Positions 14,893 to 22,547 of a stretch of 25,035 nucleotides of DNA are shown here, in pieces. The notes beneath the pieces were generated by a model. That model saw nothing but the letters and a program-made list of their open reading frames with translations. It ran no database searches and was not told the DNA's origin. Source of the stretch: a virus; the IMG/VR virus record IMGVR_UViG_3300027801_000151, positions 1-25,035 of that record; one strand, given 5' to 3'. Position 1 is the stretch's first letter; every line of letters begins with the position of its first letter. Position numbers and translations under genes: made by a program.

Positions 14893-15135
14893 TTATTTTT
14901 CTCCTAATTGTTCTAATGTTTCTTTATCAAAATATTCATAAACTGTGTTTGTATCTATATTATGAAAACTTGCTACTTTTGTTACAGCGTTATCAACCTT
15001 TTGTATAATATTTCCAGTTTCTTTTTCTACTATTTTGAAAAAGTCTGTAATTGCTTCTTTCATTAATGGAGTTAATCCATTAAATGATTTAGAATCGATT
15101 AAAAGATTTTCTTTTACGATACTACTGATCTGCAT
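14893..15135 (-). CDS. small helical protein in the head cluster, function unknown
   Basis: 80 residues from ATG 15135. The sequence is helical and charged: LMKEAITDFFKIVEKETG, then VDNAVTKVASFHNID and TVYEYFDKETLEQLG. The frame is open to an ATG at 15195, but that lies deep in the gp67-like gene; a GGAG sits 9 nt before the ATG at 15135 (3 nt before ATG 15141), so the overlap with the gp67-like gene is about 14-20 bases. I do not recognise a family with a known role; a core or assembly protein is possible from its place. Confidence 0.65.
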   Translation of the reverse strand: MQISSIVKENLLIDSKSFNGLTPLMKEAITDFFKIVEKETGNIIQKVDNAVTKVASFHNIDTNTVYEYFDKETLEQLGEK

Positions 15136-15421
15136 TATCATCAGCTCCAACAGATAAATCAAGTTCTGCCTCACCATCCAAACCATCTCTAGCAACTACT
15201 TTACCAGATTGAGTAAAAGTTCCAACATCAGCAACATGAGGTTTTGGGTCACTATGCGGTTCAGCTTCTATTCCATTAAATAAACTACTTGCAATTTCTT
15301 TTCTATGATTGTCTAAAGAGTCTCCTACTTTAGCTCTTAATGCATCTTTGAATGCATCTCCAGCTGAAGCATTATCACCAGCTTGAATTTTATCTATAAA
15401 GTTTTTTACTTCATCACTCAT
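15122..15421 (-). CDS. 67: prohead core protein, gp67-like
   Basis: 99 residues (T4 gp67 80). The N-terminal half follows the gp67 pattern: a first helix with IDKIQAGDNASAGDAFKDAL, then a second helix ending in HRKEIASSLFNGIEAEP. The C-terminal half is acidic and low in structure. In T4, gp67 is a core protein needed for head shape and is cut by gp21 into internal peptides. The gene lies directly after the portal gene as in T4, with AGGAG before its ATG, overlapping the portal stop by 8 bases. Confidence 0.72.
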   Translation of the reverse strand: MSDEVKNFIDKIQAGDNASAGDAFKDALRAKVGDSLDNHRKEIASSLFNGIEAEPHSDPKPHVADVGTFTQSGKVVARDGLDGEAELDLSVGADDNADQ

Positions 15422-16958
15422 TTGTTTCTCCTATATTTTCATCATTGTTTGATACTTGAGCCATTGGGTCTTGGATAATACCAGTTTTAATTTCTGTTTT
15501 AATTTGTTTATCCATAGTTTCAATTTCTCTATCATTTTGTTTTAATACATTTTTTCTAATATATTCTACTGAGAAAAACTTACCTACGTAATCTCTCATC
15601 TCATTTGCTAAGGCTAATCTTTCTCTTAACAATTCAGTCTGTTTCAATTCTGCGAAATGACCATCTTGTAGAAAATCATATTGTAATGTATCTCTAATTG
15701 TATACCAATCTGTTTCAGCGATAATACCTTTTAAGACTAATTGTGTTCTTAAAATATCATTGAACAGTTCAGTAAATTTCTTTCTTAATCTTTGTACAAA
15801 CTTCGTAAATTTCAATTCATCTCTTGTAATTTCTGAAGCTCTACCTAGATTAAAACCCGAAGATGATTCTAAACGACTTACAGGAACATTTAGAGAACGA
15901 TATAATTTCGCTCTAAAATATTCTACGTCAGTTATCTCACCTAAGTTTTGACCACCCGGTAATGTAGTAATATCTGTACCACGACCACCTTCTCTACTTG
16001 GTAACCAGAAGTCTTCCAACATTGACATATAGTTTCTATCATCTCTGATCTCACCTGTGTTTGCGTCATAAACTAACTTGTTTCTATAACGAGCCATAAC
16101 ATCTCTTAAATATTGTTCAGCTTTTACTTTCGGTAAGTTACCTACATCAATCTTAAATATTCTTCTTTCAGGTGCTCTAGCTATACGATAGATAACCACA
16201 GCATCTTCAATCATTCTTAATTGATTAACTGGTTTGATCGCCTTATGTAAATAAGACAACACCATGTTTTTGTTTTGGTCAATTAATCCTGATGGACAGA
16301 AAGCTATTGTATCAGGTGCAATCTTCATACCACTTTGACCGGTAGTACCAGATAGACCTCTTTCATTAAATAAAAAATATTCAACAAATTCATCTACAAC
16401 AGCAAGACTATTCAACGCTGATGGACTAGGTACATCAGGTCTTTTCTTTCTTACTTCTCTAATCTTTTTGATTTTACGTGGATCAAGGTATTTTAATTCG
16501 GTGATACCTTTTTTAGGACTTTCTCTATCAATAACTTTTTGATAGAAAATTCTTCCGTCAACGTACCATCTTCTAAAAATATCATGTCCCTTTGTATTGA
16601 AGTTTAATAATCTTAAAACTTCTTGGAACTCGTCTTCTATTTTTCTTCTTATATCTTTTCCATAAGGTAAATCTATTAGATTAACTCTTACAGCATCTTT
16701 CAACTCATTAGCCACGATAGCTTCATTAACAATATCTTCTATTGCCATGTCACACTCGGGGTGTATTGCGATTTCTCTATATCTACGAATTAAGTCCTGC
16801 TCTGTTTTAGCAGTACCTTCCATATCCAAGTACGAACCAAAGTGACCACCAGCGGAAACAGTTTGTGTACCGTCATCTGCTTGTGCAGTCGCAAAACTTT
16901 GTTTTGGATCAGCTTGTTTCTTTAATCGTGTTATCGAGAAGCCAAATAATTCAGCCAT
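15414..16958 (-). CDS. 20: portal vertex protein gp20
   Basis: 514 residues (T4 524). Forms the dodecameric ring through which DNA enters, and starts head assembly. Conserved T4 portal segments include YREIAIHPECDMAIEDIVNE, FRRWYVDGRIFYQKV, ELKYLDPRKIKKIRE, APERRIFKIDVGNLPK, YRNKLVYDANTGEIRDDR and SMLEDFWLPSREGGRGT. The full length is intact. AGGAG lies 6 nt before the ATG. It begins after the hairpin that closes gp19, with a late-like box in the gap. Confidence 0.97.
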   Translation of the reverse strand: MAELFGFSITRLKKQADPKQSFATAQADDGTQTVSAGGHFGSYLDMEGTAKTEQDLIRRYREIAIHPECDMAIEDIVNEAIVANELKDAVRVNLIDLPYGKDIRRKIEDEFQEVLRLLNFNTKGHDIFRRWYVDGRIFYQKVIDRESPKKGITELKYLDPRKIKKIREVRKKRPDVPSPSALNSLAVVDEFVEYFLFNERGLSGTTGQSGMKIAPDTIAFCPSGLIDQNKNMVLSYLHKAIKPVNQLRMIEDAVVIYRIARAPERRIFKIDVGNLPKVKAEQYLRDVMARYRNKLVYDANTGEIRDDRNYMSMLEDFWLPSREGGRGTDITTLPGGQNLGEITDVEYFRAKLYRSLNVPVSRLESSSGFNLGRASEITRDELKFTKFVQRLRKKFTELFNDILRTQLVLKGIIAETDWYTIRDTLQYDFLQDGHFAELKQTELLRERLALANEMRDYVGKFFSVEYIRKNVLKQNDREIETMDKQIKTEIKTGIIQDPMAQVSNNDENIGETNE

Positions 16959-16979
16959 AATATTCTCCTGTTATACTAC

Positions 16980-16987
16980 TACTTATA
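16980..16987 (-). promoter_or_regulatory. late-like box TATAAGTA before gp20
   Basis: One mismatch to TATAAATA, 21 bases before the gp20 ATG and just after the gp19 hairpin, where a promoter would be needed for the head operon. Confidence 0.5.
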
Positions 16988-16990
16988 CAA

Positions 16991-17025
16991 GTTTTGAAAG
17001 GGGGTTTTTACGCCCCCCTTAAAAC
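16991..17025 (-). terminator. GC-stem hairpin after gp19
   Basis: AAGGGGG (16998-17004) pairs with CCCCCTT (17014-17020) around a 9-nt loop, and outside a 2-nt bulge GTTTT (16991-16995) pairs with AAAAC (17021-17025). It begins three bases after the gp19 stop. The T tract on the minus strand is short (TTTC), so it may be a partial terminator or an end that protects mRNA. Confidence 0.7.
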
Positions 17026-17027
17026 TA

Positions 17028-17555
17028 TTAAGTAGTTGTATTAGTTTCAAAGTATTGGTACTCAAACGTAACTTCAAATTGTTCAATCGCAGTTTGTTCG
17101 TCATAGTCTAAACTGATTGCTCCTATTGAAGTTGGGAAAGCACCTCTCAATGTGTATGATTTAATCGTATTACCGTTTCTGTCAAGATGGTCTAAAAACG
17201 CATCCACTTGGTAGTCAACAGGATTTGTTAATCCTTCATTATCAGTCATATTATTGATACCATTCTGCCATCTTTCGAAAGCATTTCTTAACTTAAAGTT
17301 AGTATCATTGTATGCTGTAACCGACCAACTAGGGATAGTTCTGTCTCCAGCTATTTTAACAGCTCTTCCTCTAAAGGGAACAGGAATAGTTCCTACTTCC
17401 ATAGATGGAATTGATGTTGCCCGACATAAAAACGCCAGTTCTTCTATTTCTCCACCAACTTGTGCGTAACCAGGGAAAGGCATTGTTACCTTAAACTGAT
17501 TGGCTCTAGCGCCACCGCCAGCAAGTTTAGCTTTGAAGTCATTTATATTTGCCAT
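17028..17555 (-). CDS. 19: tail tube protein gp19
   Basis: 175 residues (T4 163). Subunit of the inner tail tube. Family signs are the start MANINDFKAKLAGGGARANQ, then FKVTMPFPGY, LCRATSIPSMEVGTIPVPFRG, AGDRTIPSWSVTAYND and the ending EQFEVTFEYQYFE. AAGGAG precedes the ATG. It follows gp18 by 24 bases in the same operon and ends in a hairpin. Confidence 0.97.
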   Translation of the reverse strand: MANINDFKAKLAGGGARANQFKVTMPFPGYAQVGGEIEELAFLCRATSIPSMEVGTIPVPFRGRAVKIAGDRTIPSWSVTAYNDTNFKLRNAFERWQNGINNMTDNEGLTNPVDYQVDAFLDHLDRNGNTIKSYTLRGAFPTSIGAISLDYDEQTAIEQFEVTFEYQYFETNTTT

Positions 17556-17579
17556 GATTTTATTTCTCCTTCTCTACTA

Positions 17580-19508
17580 TTAACCTGCGACTTCATCAAA
17601 TGAAACGCCAGTTCTTGTTGCGATAAATGATAGTGTTATAAAGTTGATTGATCTTGTTGGTTTAACAAAGATTTCAGCTATAAACTCATTTCTATCAATG
17701 ACCTCGCCTGTGTTGTTAGTTTCATCACATACTACTAAAAAGTCTGTGATACCTCTTCTGCCTTGAACTTCACGTAAGAATGGTTCGACAATATTTCTAA
17801 AGTTCGCTCTTGTGAATTCATCATTGAACTCAAACAATTGGAATTTAGAAGCAGTTGCGATAGCCTTTTCTAAAACAATGAAAAGTCTTCTTACATTGAT
17901 TCTATCAAACGCAGATGGTGATGATAATCCAGTTTTGTCACCAAATAAGACTGTACCTTGTCCTGGGAAAGAAGCAACGGGGTTGACTCTCTTAGGATAA
18001 AGTTCATCTCTTTGTGATTTAGTTGGATTGTATGCTAGTTTAACAGCACCTCTGATAATACCTCTGTTGAAACCAGCAGGTGAGTACCAAGAGTCTGCAA
18101 CTAAATCAGTTCTAGCAGCTAGACCAGCTGTATCACCGTTTAGTGGAACATATCTATATACATCATTGTATCTGTCGTATGCATATTTGTAACCACTATC
18201 GAATAGAACATAACTTGATGATCTAATCAAATCAAAGAAACCGATAACGTTAGTTGTCTGAGTATTTGAGTTTGTGATATTAACTACATCTGATCTTTGT
18301 GGAGAAGCAAACACGATTGCATCTTTTCTATTTTCTGCAATAGTAATAAGATTATCAACGTGAGTTGTACTTCCACTTGGACCTGCAATAATTAAACCAA
18401 CATCAACTGTTTCAGCATCAGCAAACTTTGTATATGCTGTCTGTAGTTCACCATCAGTTACAGTAGATCCTGCAGTACCACCCGTAAGTGATTCTAGCAC
18501 TGGATCAGTTACAGCAGTGAAAGTAATTCCTGTTGCTGCACTTCCCCAATTGGTTCCACCTGTGTTGTGGTCCATCCAGTAGATGTAGTTAGATTTATTT
18601 TTGATTACTGTTGGGTAGTAATTGGTATCTCCTTGAGGTGTCTTAGCGTCAGACGCTTTAGACATTTTAGAAAATACTTCAAGTACTTCTCCTGGAGTTC
18701 CTGAAATAGCACCGTCTTCGTCAACGACTACAACGTGTATTTCATCACCAGAACCTGATCTCTCAGATGTCCATGGTGAAGTTCCTGGAGCGCCATCAAC
18801 AGCGTCATAATATCTCCATTTTCTTTTTATATGTGCGTTGTCAGTAATAACTCTTTTTAATCCACCCGATCCTCTTGGGTGTTGAACGATTGTTAAAGCG
18901 TTAGTATTAATTGCTGTTACTCTGTATTGTTCGCCATCATCAAAATCTGATGTAGAAGCTGTAGTAGAAAATGAAACAATGTCTCCGACATTGAATGCAC
19001 CGCCTAAATCAGTTTCAATAGTTGTGTCTCCTACTGCTACTGAAGTATCGTCAACTAATGTTGCTGATATTTCTTCAAAAGCTTGACCTGATGGACAAGT
19101 TGAAACTAATAAACTATTTCCCCATGTTCCAGCTGATCTTGCTGCGAATGTTCCTATAGAACCTTGTCCTGTAGAATAATTGTTTTCATAAGCGTCATCA
19201 TTACTTACTAGAAGTCCTGTTCCACTTGATGTTGCGTTTAATAATGATGTATTGGTTGCCCGTACTACTCTTAATGCGTTAGAGTATTGTAAGAAGTTAG
19301 CTGCGCTGAAAAAGTACTCAAAATTTGTTGAGTCGGGTTTTCCAAACGTATCTACTAATTCTTGTTCACTAGAAATTGATACGATTTCGTCAACTGGACC
19401 TTTTGCGAATTGTCCCGCAAATGCTCCGATTGATGTAGAGACCGCAGGAATTACTCTGCTTATATCTTTTTCTTGTACGAGAACACCTGGTGATACTTGA
19501 AATGCCAT
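17580..19508 (-). CDS. 18: tail sheath protein gp18
   Basis: 642 residues (T4 659). Contractile sheath subunit. The N-terminus FQVSPGVLVQEKDIS, then GAFAGQFAKGPVDE and LRVVRAT, and the C-terminal domain NVRRLFIVLEKAIATASKFQ to SINFITLSFIATRTGVSF are the standard sheath signature. Full length. AGGAG lies before the ATG. The ~100-nt leader from the late promoter at 19606-19613 holds a hairpin and a 17-codon ORF. Confidence 0.97.
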   Translation of the reverse strand: MAFQVSPGVLVQEKDISRVIPAVSTSIGAFAGQFAKGPVDEIVSISSEQELVDTFGKPDSTNFEYFFSAANFLQYSNALRVVRATNTSLLNATSSGTGLLVSNDDAYENNYSTGQGSIGTFAARSAGTWGNSLLVSTCPSGQAFEEISATLVDDTSVAVGDTTIETDLGGAFNVGDIVSFSTTASTSDFDDGEQYRVTAINTNALTIVQHPRGSGGLKRVITDNAHIKRKWRYYDAVDGAPGTSPWTSERSGSGDEIHVVVVDEDGAISGTPGEVLEVFSKMSKASDAKTPQGDTNYYPTVIKNKSNYIYWMDHNTGGTNWGSAATGITFTAVTDPVLESLTGGTAGSTVTDGELQTAYTKFADAETVDVGLIIAGPSGSTTHVDNLITIAENRKDAIVFASPQRSDVVNITNSNTQTTNVIGFFDLIRSSSYVLFDSGYKYAYDRYNDVYRYVPLNGDTAGLAARTDLVADSWYSPAGFNRGIIRGAVKLAYNPTKSQRDELYPKRVNPVASFPGQGTVLFGDKTGLSSPSAFDRINVRRLFIVLEKAIATASKFQLFEFNDEFTRANFRNIVEPFLREVQGRRGITDFLVVCDETNNTGEVIDRNEFIAEIFVKPTRSINFITLSFIATRTGVSFDEVAG

Positions 19509-19528
19509 AGGGTATTTCTCCTGTTTAA

Positions 19529-19582
19529 TTAGTTATTATATTTTTTAATTTCATCAAAAATCGTAAGTTTTCTTACGCCCAT
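19529..19582 (-). CDS. possible 17-residue leader ORF upstream of gp18
   Basis: ATG at 19582, stop at 19529, product MGVRKLTIFDEIKKYNN. It lies wholly inside the gp18 mRNA leader, ending 20 bases before the sheath ATG. It has no clear Shine-Dalgarno. The mix of charged and hydrophobic residues looks like a short amphipathic helix. Its first codons form the hairpin at 19562-19577, so translation of it would open that hairpin. It may be chance. Confidence 0.3.
   Translation of the reverse strand: MGVRKLTIFDEIKKYNN
19562..19577 (-). terminator. terminator-like hairpin in the gp18 leader
   Basis: CGTAAG (19562-19567) and CTTACG (19572-19577) pair around a 4-base loop; on the minus strand the stem is followed by ATTTTT. 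It lies between the late promoter and the gp18 gene, so it could attenuate, or could end read-through from gp17. Confidence 0.45.
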
Positions 19583-19605
19583 ATTCAAACTTTATCAGTT
19601 GTAGA

Positions 19606-19613
19606 TATTTATA
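19606..19613 (-). promoter_or_regulatory. consensus late promoter TATAAATA for gp18-gp19
   Basis: Exact late box on the minus strand in the 123-base gap between the gp17 stop and the gp18 ATG. It should produce a leader of about 90 nt, the longest in the window. Confidence 0.85.
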
Positions 19614-19631
19614 ATAACAAAAAAGTGTAGT

Positions 19632-21269
19632 TTATTGACCCTTTCTTACGACAGGATACCATCGTGTTCCATACTCGTCAATCGTATCTTCATTTTCGGG
19701 TGTATTGATACCATCATCTACAAACCCAAAAGGTGCCATATCTTGTTCTATTAATTTTTGATTCTCTACATACATTTGATTACGTATATTTGAATCCGAC
19801 AATTCTTTGAAATAGGGTTGATTAGAGAGCCAGCCAAATATAACTAAACACATAACCAAGTCATCATTTTGTCCTTCTTCAGCCTGCCAAGATGACCCTT
19901 TACGGGAAAAAGTTGACATTTCTTCAATAACATTGAAGTCATTGATTACAAGTTTATCACCCTCCACAAGCGTCTTAAAATTCGCACAACCAATCTTTTT
20001 TATCTGTTTTGTCATACGTATACCTAATGATGTACCACGACCTGAGAACATTGCGCCAAGTATTTGTCCAGCTCGACCCTTTTGTGTCGTCATCAATACG
20101 TTAGGATATTCTAACTCATAGTGTAATGCATCTGAAATTTGTTGACCTAAGTCATTGACTTCAACAAGGATATGAGCCTCATTGTATCCTTTACAAGCTT
20201 GTTCTACAATGTTTGGAAATACATAGGGTTTAATTTCATTATTCTTATACGTACACACAACTCTATAAGGTACTTGTTGAACATCTATAATTGTAAACGC
20301 TGAATAATCTCTACCAGTCCCTCGTGCCACGTCAACTGTACATACATAGAGTCCATCCTTCTTAGGTTTTTCAAACATATTTAATCCACCTTTAGATTGT
20401 AATGGTGTCATGTATGGTGTAGCTTTAATCTTTGGTCCTGATATTAAAGTATCAACTGAACCTAAAAAGTCACATTCAAATTCTTGTTGGAATTGCTCTT
20501 GACTAGTGTTTCTTATTGTTTCTTCTTTCCACTTTTGATCTCGACCAGGAACTTCTGACCAATGTACTTCAATAGGTATATAATCATTTCGTTTATTTTC
20601 TGCGTCTGTCCATAGTTTGTAAAACTGATTCATACCCATAGGTGTAGATACAATAATCATTTTTGTTTTATTACCAGATGAAATTGTAGGATAAACTGAA
20701 CTAAAGAATTGCTGAGCGATATTCGCTGGTACGAATGCAAACTCATCAAGGAATATAATATTATATGAACCTCCCCGAATGGCACTTGAAGATGTGGCAG
20801 CGGCGACAATGGTTGATTTGTTTTCTAATTCAATATTACCTTTGTTCCAATTGATTACACCTTGTTGCATCCATTTAGGTAAATTTTCATAAGCAAGTTG
20901 TAGTCTTCCTAAGATATCTCTTGCAGTAGATGATTTGTTAGCAAGTAGTGCGATATTAGAATTAGGATTAAACAAAGCATAATGTAATAGATAAGAAATT
21001 GTAGTAGTTGATTTACCAGACTGTCTGGGTAGTTTACAAATTGTAAATCTATTATTGTGGATTGTTCTTACAATTTTTTTTTGAAATTCATACATCGCAA
21101 AAGGAATTAAACCTTTATCAAGCGATACAATTTGAACATAGTTTACCATAAAGTAAATAGGATCATCAGCACATTTTTGATATTCTACTATTTGCTCTTG
21201 TGTAAACTCAACAGGAGTGTTTATCTTTTTAAGATTTGGATTACCAAGATAGGCATCATTATTACTCAT
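19632..21269 (-). CDS. 17: terminase large subunit gp17
   Basis: 545 residues (T4 610). Motor ATPase plus nuclease that packages DNA. ATPase domain: Walker A LPRQSGKST (80-88), Walker B IIFLDE (Asp175, Glu176). Nuclease domain: VDVARGTGRDYSAF with Asp313, HILVEVNDLGQQ and QNDDLVM with the later acidic residues of the RNase H-like site. All key residues are present. Its ATG overlaps the gp16 stop by 8 bases (ATGAGTAA) without a Shine-Dalgarno, and a late promoter lies inside the gp16 3' end. Confidence 0.97.
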   Translation of the reverse strand: MSNNDAYLGNPNLKKINTPVEFTQEQIVEYQKCADDPIYFMVNYVQIVSLDKGLIPFAMYEFQKKIVRTIHNNRFTICKLPRQSGKSTTTISYLLHYALFNPNSNIALLANKSSTARDILGRLQLAYENLPKWMQQGVINWNKGNIELENKSTIVAAATSSSAIRGGSYNIIFLDEFAFVPANIAQQFFSSVYPTISSGNKTKMIIVSTPMGMNQFYKLWTDAENKRNDYIPIEVHWSEVPGRDQKWKEETIRNTSQEQFQQEFECDFLGSVDTLISGPKIKATPYMTPLQSKGGLNMFEKPKKDGLYVCTVDVARGTGRDYSAFTIIDVQQVPYRVVCTYKNNEIKPYVFPNIVEQACKGYNEAHILVEVNDLGQQISDALHYELEYPNVLMTTQKGRAGQILGAMFSGRGTSLGIRMTKQIKKIGCANFKTLVEGDKLVINDFNVIEEMSTFSRKGSSWQAEEGQNDDLVMCLVIFGWLSNQPYFKELSDSNIRNQMYVENQKLIEQDMAPFGFVDDGINTPENEDTIDEYGTRWYPVVRKGQ

Positions 21270-21720
21270 TTTTAGGTGTGATGTCTTTAGTTTCAGTATT
21301 TATATTTTTCTTTAACATCTTTTGTAGTTCAGCAGTAGACCCCACAAACAAAGCATTCTTAATAGTGTTATTTGCTGTTTTGGGTAAATCTTTTAATGCT
21401 TTAAGTTTTTTTTGTAAGTCTTGTAGTTTATCTACAGTATCGCCAACTTGTCCAATTAATTGACCAGCAACTTCATATGCTCTTGGGTGTTGACCTTCTC
21501 TAGCAATATCAAGGATTCCTTCAATTGCTTCTTGGCCTCTTTCAATTAGATTATAATAATTTTCTCTGCTGAAATTATAGTCGTTATCTATATCAGCTTT
21601 ATTATCATCTTCTTTACGAAGTGCTACTGGTTTTAATTCTTGTTTAATAATTTCTTTTTTAGGTTCTTCTGGAGTATCTATTCCTAAAATTTCATTTACT
21701 TTATCTTCTAATTTAGTCAT
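21262..21720 (-). CDS. 16: terminase small subunit gp16
   Basis: 152 residues (T4 164). Recognises DNA and stimulates gp17. The middle section (SRENYYNLIERGQEAIEGI, then EGQHPRAYEVAGQLIGQVGD and a coiled helix of KLQDLQKKLKALKDL) is the T4-type small terminase pattern of paired helices. The N-terminal ~50 residues are charged and disordered. It overlaps gp17 and sits between gp17 and gp15, as in T4. No Shine-Dalgarno is visible before the ATG (TATATTATG). Confidence 0.92.
   Translation of the reverse strand: MTKLEDKVNEILGIDTPEEPKKEIIKQELKPVALRKEDDNKADIDNDYNFSRENYYNLIERGQEAIEGILDIAREGQHPRAYEVAGQLIGQVGDTVDKLQDLQKKLKALKDLPKTANNTIKNALFVGSTAELQKMLKKNINTETKDITPKNE
21297..21304 (-). promoter_or_regulatory. 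consensus late promoter TATAAATA inside gp16, for gp17
   Basis: Exact late box on the minus strand within the last codons of gp16, 27 bases before the gp17 ATG. Confidence 0.75.
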
Positions 21721-21733
21721 AATATATTATGTT

Positions 21734-21745
21734 TATTTATTTATT
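21734..21745 (-). promoter_or_regulatory. overlapping late-like boxes AATAAATA before gp16
   Basis: Two overlapping copies of AATAAATA on the minus strand (21738-21745 and 21734-21741), at the gp15 stop codon and 13-17 bases before the gp16 ATG. One mismatch to the late consensus; A-rich sequence makes chance matches possible. Confidence 0.35.
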
Positions 21746-22547
21746 CATCTGAATCCGTAGATGGGTTGTATTTTTTACCATCTTCAAACTTTGTTATTGT
21801 TGTAGTAAATCCAAAATCATCATCAGCGTCTGCCGTAGTAGGGTTTGGAATTACTACAATTCTTTCTTCTCTCGCTTTGTTTGTTGTATCAGTATCTGTA
21901 TATATATCAGATTGTACAGTTTTAACAACTTTTTGAGTTGATGCTGGTCCAAATAGATAAGTTTTTGCTGTGAAATTTAGAGTATAAACAACAGCTCTTC
22001 TAGTTGTAAAATCACCATTATAGCTATCTTCATAATTTACATCATTTAAAATGATTGGAACATCTCTCTTAATATCTAATTCAGGTATAGCATTAACAGT
22101 TACCGTATAGTCTGGTTGAAAGAATGGTAAAATTTGTTCTATGATTTGTAATCCACTTTCAGCCGTAGCAGTAAATACATTCAAAGTATAGCTCAGATTG
22201 TAAGGAACTGGAGTGTAATTAAAGTTTAATATTTTTCCATCTTTACCTGTCTTAACAGTTTTATACTTCTGCATTCTTGTAAGTTTACGACTTGAATCGT
22301 AACTGATACCTGTGATTTCAAAACTCATACGAGGTAATGTAATCGCAAATTCTCTTTTATTTAAATCGGGTTGTTGATCTAATCTTACTAAAAACTTTTC
22401 TTTTGGTGCATACGCTAACGGAACTTTAATAGCTTGAGTAACAGTACCAGCAGAGTCTTTTCTTTTAATTTGTATGTTATTGAAGAGCTGACCAAATGCA
22501 ATGGTCATTCTTCTCATACTTTCGTTATAAAAATATTGTCCAAACAT
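21741..22547 (-). CDS. 15: tail sheath stabiliser gp15
   Basis: 268 residues (T4 272). Caps the tail and joins it to the neck. The N-terminus MFGQYFYNESMRRMTIAFGQ, followed by LFNNIQIKR and IKVPLAYAPKEKFLVRLD, then LPRMSFEITGISYD, is the gp15 family signature; later strands (IPIILNDVNYED-type segment, VVYTLNFTAKTYLFGP) also fit. The ATG follows directly on the gp14 stop (TAGATG) without its own ribosome site, so it is coupled to gp14. Confidence 0.95.
   Translation of the reverse strand: MFGQYFYNESMRRMTIAFGQLFNNIQIKRKDSAGTVTQAIKVPLAYAPKEKFLVRLDQQPDLNKREFAITLPRMSFEITGISYDSSRKLTRMQKYKTVKTGKDGKILNFNYTPVPYNLSYTLNVFTATAESGLQIIEQILPFFQPDYTVTVNAIPELDIKRDVPIILNDVNYEDSYNGDFTTRRAVVYTLNFTAKTYLFGPASTQKVVKTVQSDIYTDTDTTNKAREERIVVIPNPTTADADDDFGFTTTITKFEDGKKYNPSTDSDE

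Noticed and set aside
15136-15195. Longer start (ATG 15195) for the 80-residue head-cluster gene
   Set aside because: It would overlap the gp67-like gene by over 70 bases; a GGAG properly placed before ATG 15135 fits better.
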